A stretch of DNA of 19,032 bases from Tardiphaga sp. (GTDB taxonomy: Bacteria > Pseudomonadota > Alphaproteobacteria > Rhizobiales > Xanthobacteraceae), in the NCBI GenBank assembly GCA_014377915.1, contig JACMOT010000343.1:1-19032 (forward strand). The letters are read 5' to 3'. The notes under the pieces were generated by a model. That model searched no databases and was not told the origin of the DNA. It saw only the letters and a list, made by a program, of their open reading frames with translations. Positions within the stretch are counted from its first letter, which is position 1; the number at the start of each line of letters is the position of its first letter. Of the stretch, positions 13,626 through 19,032 are shown in pieces. The position numbers were made by a program, and so were the translations under genes.

Positions 13626-14648
13626 ATGAAAATGCTTGGCATCGGTGGCGCGGAACGAGCCTCCGCCCGAAAGCTCGCGGGCCGGCGCGGGCTCATCCGG
13701 CTTGGCATGGCCATGCTGGTGGCGACGCTGGCCGGACCGATCGCGGGCACGGCGCGCGCGCAGTCGGCTTCGACATCAATCACTCTCCCCGCGAAATTCG
13801 GCGGCGCCTTTGTCAATTGGGGCGCACGTGGCCGCGAATACGCGCTGCGAGAATGGGAAGACTGGCTGAACCGGCCGCGCTCCTCGGTGCTGGCGGTCGA
13901 CTTTTACGCCCACTCGACATGGGCCGACCTCGCCGAATATCGCTGGGTGCCGGCGATGTGGAAGCGGATCAACCCGGCGCGCAACGTGGTGTGGTCATTC
14001 CCGCTGACGGTCAAAGGCACGCCGCTGGCGGATGTCGCCAATGGCCTGCACGACGCCGAATTCGAGGCCGCGGCCAAAGGCATCGCCGAAGCGCAGCCCA
14101 ACGCGATCATTCGGCTCGGCTGGGAGATGAACAGCATTTCCGCGCCATGGTACGCCAAGGGACAGGAAGCCGACTACATCAGGGCCTTTCGTCATGTCGT
14201 CGGCATCTTCCGGCGCCATTCGAGCGGCTTCACCTTTGACTGGTGCCCGGCCTGGAATGCGCAGGACCTGCCAGCCGATACCACCTATCCCGGCGACGAC
14301 GTCGTCGATACCATCGGTCTCGATGTCTACGACTTCAAATGGACCGGCACGCCCGAGCAGCGCTGGGAAGAGCGCTATCTGAAGATAGAGTTCGGACTGG
14401 AGTGGCATCGCAGCTTCGCCGCGCAGCACGGCAAGAAGATGAGCTATCCGGAATGGGGCGTCGGCCAGTTCGGCGACAATCCGCTGTTCGTCCAGAACAT
14501 GCACGACTGGTTCGTCGCCAACGAAGACCGCATTGCCTATGCCGCCTATTTCAACGTCGACGGCGACTGGCCCACCCAGATCGACAATGGCGCTTTCCCG
14601 AAATCGCAAGCGCTGTTTCGCGCACTGTTTCGCCGCACCCAACGTTAA
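13626..14648 (+). CDS. Secreted glycoside hydrolase, GH26-like
   Basis: The 340-residue product has an N-terminal export signal with a twin arginine (GRRGLIRLGMAM, Arg20-Arg21), a hydrophobic stretch to about 42 and cleavage after Ala45. It could go by Tat or Sec. The mature part has the clan GH-A pattern of a beta/alpha barrel: IIRLGWEMNS places the expected acid/base at Glu167 and KMSYPEWGVGQ places the expected nucleophile at Glu276; WYAKGQEADYIRAFRHVVGIFR lies where GH26 proteins have the W..A and helix after the acid. GH26 enzymes cut beta-mannans or related beta-glucans. In this setting it more likely trims or releases the exopolysaccharide made by neighbouring genes. The gene follows the acyltransferase by 16 bases, which argues for a shared transcript. 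Alternative: another GH-A family of unknown specificity. Confidence 0.82.
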   Translation: MKMLGIGGAERASARKLAGRRGLIRLGMAMLVATLAGPIAGTARAQSASTSITLPAKFGGAFVNWGARGREYALREWEDWLNRPRSSVLAVDFYAHSTWADLAEYRWVPAMWKRINPARNVVWSFPLTVKGTPLADVANGLHDAEFEAAAKGIAEAQPNAIIRLGWEMNSISAPWYAKGQEADYIRAFRHVVGIFRRHSSGFTFDWCPAWNAQDLPADTTYPGDDVVDTIGLDVYDFKWTGTPEQRWEERYLKIEFGLEWHRSFAAQHGKKMSYPEWGVGQFGDNPLFVQNMHDWFVANEDRIAYAAYFNVDGDWPTQIDNGAFPKSQALFRALFRRTQR

Positions 14649-14993
14649 CCGTCTGATTTACCGCGCAGCCGACGAGCGCGGCAATGCGGCCGCCCTACAT
14701 TCAGCCGTACCGGGTTCTGCCGCGGAATGTTCGATTCCTGCGACATTCATCCTGTCACGCGATCTCGCACCCCGATCGACGCGACCGGCTGCGGAATATA
14801 ATACCTCTCGATAGAAAGCCGCGTTATATAATACCGTATTAATGCGTTTTAATTTACCTTAACGAAGTAATAACTTCGTGCGAGCATTGCACCACCACCC
14901 AATCAGTTTATTCCTAGCCGATACTTCAATCAGAATTCAGAACAGAGATGGTTTCATCAAATCATTCGGTGAGGCCTGCCAGGGTAGAGCGCT
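14649..14993 (+). promoter_or_regulatory. Leader of the WecG-type gene with dense repeat motifs
   Basis: This 345-base gap contains no supported gene but much structure. GAATGT (14725-14730) and ACATTC (14743-14748), plus an inner CG/CG pair, can form a stem that might end the GH26 transcript, though no T-run follows. ATATAATACC occurs twice, at 14796-14805 and 14826-14835, exactly 30 bases apart. TTAA occurs at 14839, 14849 and 14859, each 10 bases apart. ACGAAGT (14862-14868) and ACTTCGT (14873-14879) are a perfect 7-bp dyad around AATA. The block 14795-14880 is distinctly AT-rich against its flanks and is the probable promoter-operator region of the glycosyltransferase gene at 14994. Confidence 0.6.
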
Positions 14994-15899
14994 ATGTCGG
15001 ACGCCGCTGAGCTGATCATCCCGAAGACCGACCAACCGTTGCCGCCCCAACGCGGCACCGATCGCAGGGTTGCGCGCTTTCCCGCGGCCTGGGCCGGCGA
15101 GGAACGACGGCTCTCGAAAGATCGTCGCGCCAACCGCTTTCAGCGCTGGCGGAAAGTCCTTCTGGGCGGAATGCCTGTCGCCGTGGTGGATCGCCGCAAA
15201 TCCGCGACAACGATGGTGGATCACGCGCTCGAACGTCACGGTCTGTGGCGATACCCGGCCTATCTCACCTCGACGAATGGCGAGGTCGCCTATCGTTGCG
15301 CTACCGACAGCGTCCAGCGTGCGCTGTTTCTGGAAGCCGATGCCATCCATGCCGACGGCATGCCGCATGTGTTCGCGTCCCGCGTCAAATGCGAACTCGC
15401 GCTGCCCGAGCGGGTCGCGACCACCGATCTGTTTTACGACGTGGCCGCCGAGGCCAGCGCGCGCGGCGCGACCATGTTCATGCTGGGCGCCATCGAGAGC
15501 TCGAACGCGCTCGCCGTCGACAAGGTGAGGCAGCGGTTTCCCGACCTCAAGCTGGTCGGCGCGCGACATGGTTTCTTTGCCAACGAAGACGAGGAAATCG
15601 CGACCTGTCGCGCCATCGCGCAACTGGCGCCGGATATCCTCTGGGTCTCGATGGGCGTGCCGCACGAACAGACATTCGTCGTCCGCAACCGGCATCGCCT
15701 CACCTCGGTCGGCGTCATCAAGACCTCCGGCGGATTGTTTGATTTTCTGTCCGAGATCAACCCGCGTGCACCATCCTGGATGCAGCGCGCCGGATTCGAA
15801 TGGCTGTGGCGGGTGATCATCGAGCCGAAGCGGCTGGCGTGGCGTTATCTGAAGACCAGCCCGGTCGCGATCTACCTGCTGCTGACGAAATCGCGCTAA
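14994..15899 (+). CDS. WecG/TagA/CpsF-family glycosyltransferase (GT26)
   Basis: The 301-residue protein has the whole GT26 signature. LTSTNGEVAYRC (91-102) is the T-x-N segment. EADAIHADGMPHVFASR (114-130) contains ADGM with Asp121 at the position of the proposed catalytic aspartate. LPERVATTDLF (137-147), MFMLGAIES (161-169), ILWVSMGVPHEQTF (215-228) and MQRAGFEWLWRVIIEPKRLAWRYL (263-286) follow. These enzymes add an N-acetylmannosaminuronate, N-acetylmannosamine or glucuronate-type sugar to a lipid-linked glycan on the cytoplasmic face of the inner membrane. The basic C-terminal segment fits membrane attachment. The N-terminus (1-52) is a low-complexity, Arg-rich extension that the family usually lacks. 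AGGG lies about eleven bases before the ATG at 14994. The gene is convergent with the GumC-like gene, 37 bases away. Confidence 0.92.
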   Translation: MSDAAELIIPKTDQPLPPQRGTDRRVARFPAAWAGEERRLSKDRRANRFQRWRKVLLGGMPVAVVDRRKSATTMVDHALERHGLWRYPAYLTSTNGEVAYRCATDSVQRALFLEADAIHADGMPHVFASRVKCELALPERVATTDLFYDVAAEASARGATMFMLGAIESSNALAVDKVRQRFPDLKLVGARHGFFANEDEEIATCRAIAQLAPDILWVSMGVPHEQTFVVRNRHRLTSVGVIKTSGGLFDFLSEINPRAPSWMQRAGFEWLWRVIIEPKRLAWRYLKTSPVAIYLLLTKSR

Positions 15900-15936
15900 C
15901 GACGCCGGATCGCGGGCGCCGCGCGCGGTCGGGCAA

Positions 15937-18249
15937 TCAGGCGTATTGTTTCAGCGGCAACGCTTCGCGGGCGCTGGTCCCGAACTCGGTCACGACAATA
16001 CCGACCAGCCTGCCTGCGGCGTCGCCGAGCGCGAGCACCGTGTTCCGCGGCCGTCCGTCGCCAGGCTTCTCCGCCGGACTGATGGCAATCACGCCTTCAA
16101 CCGTCCCCAGCAGCGCCGGATCGCAATCGTCCGGCTCGAGCGCCGGTCCATTCAGAACCACGACGTCATAGGCTTGCGATGCGCGCGCCACTTCGAGCGC
16201 GTGGCTCGCCTCGACCGCGCTCAACGCTGCTACGCTCTGGATGGTGAAGCCGCTTCTTCCGGACGCGGAGGGCTGCGCCGTGGTGCTGATCCATCGCGAC
16301 ACCCCGGCCCCAGCCAAGTTGATGCCGAGGCGGCTGGACAGGGCATGATGGCGCCGGTCGGCATCGATCAGCAGGACACGTGCGCCGCGCCCCGTCAGCG
16401 CCATCGCGAAATTCAGGGCGACGATGGTGCGCTGCTCCGCGCAATCCAGACCGAGTACCGCGATCGCCGGCGCCCGTTGATGGCCGGCGCGCGCTTTGGC
16501 CACCGCTAAAACGCGGTGTGAGGCCTCGATGAACGGCGCAGATGTGACATCCGCGCGCAAGGTTGGCCAGCCCAGCCGGACGATATCGACGCTGTCGGTG
16601 AGCGGAAAAATCCCGTTCAGCGTGCGCAACAGATCCGTTTCCGTCAGACTGAAACGCACCGCATCGGCAAGGCTCGCCGCCGGCACCTGCGGCGCCGGCT
16701 TGTTCGGGCGCGGGCGTAAAAGGCCTGGTGACAGCTTGGTGTCCACTTTCGGCTCAACCGACGGCGACGGTGGCAAGGGCGGGGATGGCGGCGGCGCGAC
16801 CGGGTCGGGCGCCGCGCCGGCAGGCGCGGCAGGTGACGACAACCGATCGGCCACCACGATCCAGCCGATCGATCCCGCGGCGCCCAGCATGAAGCCGAGC
16901 ATGGCGAGGACGCTCATGGCCGGCGGGAATATCCGCCGCTGCGGCGCGGTCGCATCGCCGATAATGCGGGCACTCGACGTATTCAGGGTTTCCTGCTCCT
17001 CGGTTTCACGCGAGCGCTTCAGGAACGACTGGTAGATGGTCCGACTGGCCTCGACATCGCGCTCCAGCTCGCGCAATTGCACCGAGGCCTGGCCGAGATC
17101 CGCGCTCTGCTTCTTCTGACCGTCCAGCGCCTTGGTCAGCGACGCTTCGAGTGCCCGGGTACGGGTCAGATCGTTCTTTGCCGACTGCGCGAAGCGATCG
17201 ACCTCCTCGTCGATGTTGCGGCGCAAGTCCTCGACCTGCTTGCTGGCCATGCGCAGGGCTGGATGCAGCGGTCCGAGCTCGCTCATCAGTTCGGCCTGCT
17301 TGCGCCGCGCGTCGGCATATTGCGTACGCAGGCTGGCGATGGTCGGCGATTGCAGCGCCTCCGGCACCGCGCCGCCATCGCTGGCAATTTTCCGGCTTGC
17401 CTCGATCTGGTTATAGCGGGCCAACGCGTCGAGCGTGGCGGCCTGGGCATTGGCCAGCCGCTGCGTGCCCGACGACAATTGCTGATCGCTGACCTGGGTA
17501 TCCTGGGTGCCGAGAAAATTGTTCTTCGACTTGTAGACCGCCAGATTGTTTTCCGCGGTCCGGAGTCGCTCCTGAAGCTCTTTCAGACGTCCCGACAGAT
17601 CGGCCGTCGCGCGTCGCGCGGCCACCGCCTGCGAGTCCTTGGATTCTTCCAGATAGGATTCAGCGAGGGCATTGGCGATCGCGGCAGCCTTGGCAGGCTC
17701 GCGCGACCAGACGTCGATATCGACGATGAACGTGCGGTCGGTCCGCTTGACGTTGACATGCATGCGCAGCGCTTCGAGCGTGGCCGCCTTCTCGTTCGCC
17801 GACGAGCGCGACGGTGCACTGCCGAAATTCAGCAGCCCGGACAGAAAGCTCGCGGCGGATTTGCCGCCGAATTCGGAATCCTGCTCCAGATTGAGATCGC
17901 CAATCACCTTCGACAATACATTGTTCGAGGTGATCAGACGCGCCTGGCTCTCGACCACCATCGCCAGTCCCGACAGATCCTGGCTGCGCGGCGTCAATTC
18001 GCGTTCGACCAGCTGCAGCTCGCGCGGATCAACATACAGCTGTGCCGTGGCGGAATAACGCGCTGTCAGGCTCTTGCCTATGGCCACGGCGATGCCGGTA
18101 CCGATGATCGCAGCCAGCCCAATGGTGATGATTCGCCCGGTCAGCAGCCGGGCAAGGTCGATCGCATGGAAACCACGGGCGGCTTCGGCTGCGGGCTGCG
18201 CCCGAGCAGCCGGCTCACTAGGACTCAATGGGGGGGCGTACTCGAACAT
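15937..18249 (-). CDS. GumC/Wzc-type polysaccharide co-polymerase with degenerate BY-kinase domain
   Basis: The 770-residue protein has a Wzz-type chain-length domain: first membrane span about 38-58, periplasmic start YSATAQLYVDPRELQLVER (65-83), long coiled-coil helices about 200-420 and the second span about 442-467, preceded by the Pro-rich FPPAMS. A cytoplasmic linker at 472-525 is very rich in Pro and Ala. Residues about 575-765 resemble the tyrosine-kinase/ParA-like ATPase domain, including the A' motif VLLIDADRR (625-633). The Walker A position reads GLDCAEQRTIV (599-609) rather than PGEGKST, and the Walker B position reads YDVVVLNGP with Asn700 in place of Asp. The C-terminus has a single Tyr769, not a tyrosine cluster. 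So it probably controls chain length and export as a complex with a Wza-like channel but lacks kinase activity. The ATG at 18249 follows GAGG by nine bases. The deacetylase gene ends 127 bases upstream. Confidence 0.9.
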   Translation of the reverse strand: MFEYAPPLSPSEPAARAQPAAEAARGFHAIDLARLLTGRIITIGLAAIIGTGIAVAIGKSLTARYSATAQLYVDPRELQLVERELTPRSQDLSGLAMVVESQARLITSNNVLSKVIGDLNLEQDSEFGGKSAASFLSGLLNFGSAPSRSSANEKAATLEALRMHVNVKRTDRTFIVDIDVWSREPAKAAAIANALAESYLEESKDSQAVAARRATADLSGRLKELQERLRTAENNLAVYKSKNNFLGTQDTQVSDQQLSSGTQRLANAQAATLDALARYNQIEASRKIASDGGAVPEALQSPTIASLRTQYADARRKQAELMSELGPLHPALRMASKQVEDLRRNIDEEVDRFAQSAKNDLTRTRALEASLTKALDGQKKQSADLGQASVQLRELERDVEASRTIYQSFLKRSRETEEQETLNTSSARIIGDATAPQRRIFPPAMSVLAMLGFMLGAAGSIGWIVVADRLSSPAAPAGAAPDPVAPPPSPPLPPSPSVEPKVDTKLSPGLLRPRPNKPAPQVPAASLADAVRFSLTETDLLRTLNGIFPLTDSVDIVRLGWPTLRADVTSAPFIEASHRVLAVAKARAGHQRAPAIAVLGLDCAEQRTIVALNFAMALTGRGARVLLIDADRRHHALSSRLGINLAGAGVSRWISTTAQPSASGRSGFTIQSVAALSAVEASHALEVARASQAYDVVVLNGPALEPDDCDPALLGTVEGVIAISPAEKPGDGRPRNTVLALGDAAGRLVGIVVTEFGTSAREALPLKQYA

Positions 18250-18376
18250 TCAACTGCGCCTCAAATCCTTACCGCGACGGCCGATAAGGGCATTCTTCGG
18301 GAGCAATAGCTATCCTGCACGAAGAATTAACCATGACCCGTTTCTGGAGCTTTGACGGAAAATAGCAAAAAATCAA
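18250..18376 (-). promoter_or_regulatory. Promoter-operator region of the GumC-like gene with nested dyads
   Basis: ATTCTTCG (18292-18299) and CGAAGAAT (18320-18327) are a perfect 8-bp inverted repeat. At its exact centre lies the perfect palindrome ATAGCTAT (18306-18313). TTAACCAT (18327-18334) overlaps the right arm; it is a CtrA-type octamer and lies 77 bases before the ATG at 18249, in the opposite orientation to the gene. The stretch after the deacetylase stop is T-rich on the minus strand but has no hairpin, so I do not call a terminator there. Confidence 0.5.
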
Positions 18377-19032
18377 TTAAGCCCGCAGATATTCGAACGT
18401 CTCGGCGACGCTCTTGACCAGGATGCCGCGCCGCTTTGCCGCGGCCAGCGCATGCCGCAATAGCGCGGGAGAGCAGCCATACTGACTCGGCGACGGCTTG
18501 ATGTCGTGGCTGTAAAAGATCAGCCAGCCATTGGTGTTCAGCGCCTCATCGAGAAACCGGTCGATCGCCGCAACATCTGTTCCGGGTTCGATCAGCGGCA
18601 CGGCGCGCAGGAATTGAAGATCAACCCAGCCATGGTTGACGCCCGGCATGACGCCGCGGCACGAGCGGAATTTTCGCTGCAGCATCTTCTTCAAGGGAAA
18701 GCTGCCGAGGCCCCACGGATAGGCGAAATTCTCCAGCTCGATGGCTGGATCGAGGTTTTTGAAATAGTTGAAATTCTGCTCTGTTTCCGCCGCCAGCGCG
18801 GGTCGGTCGAACTCGAACGCCTTCTTGTGCGAAAAAGTATGGCAGGCGATTTCGTGGCCCTGGCGATGAAGTTCGATCAATTCAGCTTCGCTGGCATGCT
18901 GCCATTGCGGCGAGAGCGAACCGACAAGATTGCCGGACACATAGAATGTGCCATGCACGCCTTTCTCGGCCAGGATGCCCGCCCCGGTCGTCGCGGCGCT
19001 GTCCGGAATATCATCGAACGTGAAGCTGACGA
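18377..19032 (-). CDS. NodB-type polysaccharide deacetylase, 5' end outside window
   Basis: The frame is open from the stop at 18377 to the right edge (217 complete codons visible), so the N-terminus is missing; a GTG at 18958 is internal, not the start. The visible part opens VSFTFDDIPDSAATTGAGIL, containing the TFDD motif 1 with the catalytic base and metal-binding aspartates. HTFSHKK provides the H-x-x-x-H metal motif 2, FAYPWG is the motif 3 region, and FYSHDI near the C-terminus supplies the late catalytic histidine. This is a carbohydrate esterase 4 fold that removes N- or O-acetyl groups from sugar chains. In this place it probably deacetylates the exopolysaccharide or its precursor. 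Signal peptide status cannot be judged. It is read in the same direction as the GumC-like gene. Confidence 0.92.
   Translation of the reverse strand, partial: VSFTFDDIPDSAATTGAGILAEKGVHGTFYVSGNLVGSLSPQWQHASEAELIELHRQGHEIACHTFSHKKAFEFDRPALAAETEQNFNYFKNLDPAIELENFAYPWGLGSFPLKKMLQRKFRSCRGVMPGVNHGWVDLQFLRAVPLIEPGTDVAAIDRFLDEALNTNGWLIFYSHDIKPSPSQYGCSPALLRHALAAAKRRGILVKSVAETFEYLRA

Noticed and set aside
14862..14879. Resemblance of ACGAAGT/ACTTCGT to loxP arms
   Set aside because: Only about eight bases agree with the loxP arm, the spacer is four rather than eight bases and no recombinase gene is present. Treated as an ordinary dyad.
17077..18309. Long plus-strand open frame (410 codons) opposite the GumC-like gene
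   Set aside because: It is the antisense shadow of a clearly coding gene in GC-rich DNA; its product is rich in Arg, Gln and His and has no recognisable domain.

Overview
The window looks like chromosomal DNA of a Bradyrhizobium-type alphaproteobacterium (Nitrobacteraceae; Rhodopseudomonas or Tardiphaga are close alternatives). The basis is high GC, the dnaA-rpsT neighbourhood with a DnaA N-terminus typical of that group, a DUF3551-type four-cysteine secreted protein, a Bug/TctC binding protein and rhizobial-style polysaccharide genes. I see no rRNA, tRNA, CRISPR array, insertion sequence or phage gene.

Layout. 1-2058: the 5' part of dnaA (minus strand, cut by the window edge), a 1.24 kb gene-free leader, then rpsT with a strong terminator, also on minus. 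2395-4393: three plus-strand genes, namely a small two-helix membrane protein, methionine sulfoxide reductase msrA, and a Wza/GumB-type outer-membrane polysaccharide export lipoprotein. 4457-5526: a dienelactone hydrolase-family enzyme and a small secreted protein, both minus. 5868-6962: an HD-GYP cyclic-di-GMP phosphodiesterase-type protein with an altered receiver-like N-terminus. 6971-10194: an acyl-CoA ligase and a VOC/glyoxalase-fold protein on minus, divergent from an orphan TctC-type solute-binding protein; this looks like a small-acid uptake and activation unit. 10339-11361: a DUF3551 protein with a textbook terminator, convergent with a spermidine synthase-like methyltransferase-fold protein.

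11705-19032 is an exopolysaccharide region: a membrane O-acyltransferase fused to an SGNH domain, a secreted GH26-like glycosidase, a WecG/TagA glycosyltransferase, a Wzz/GumC co-polymerase with a degenerate tyrosine-kinase (BY-kinase) domain, and a NodB-type polysaccharide deacetylase cut by the window edge. Together with the Wza-like lipoprotein at 3707 they could assemble, decorate (acylation, deacetylation), trim and export a surface polysaccharide. The flippase, polymerase and most glycosyltransferases are not in the window.

The most interesting signals are regulatory. The CtrA-type octamer TTAACCAT occurs upstream of both the Wza-like and the GumC-like genes. The leader of the WecG gene carries three TTAA boxes in exact 10-bp phase, a 10-bp direct repeat at 30-bp spacing and a 7-bp dyad. 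The GumC leader carries two nested dyads with the same centre. These suggest coordinated, possibly cell-cycle-linked, control of polysaccharide genes. No clearly new multi-gene defence or mobile system is visible. All calls are by eye from sequence; no database search was run.
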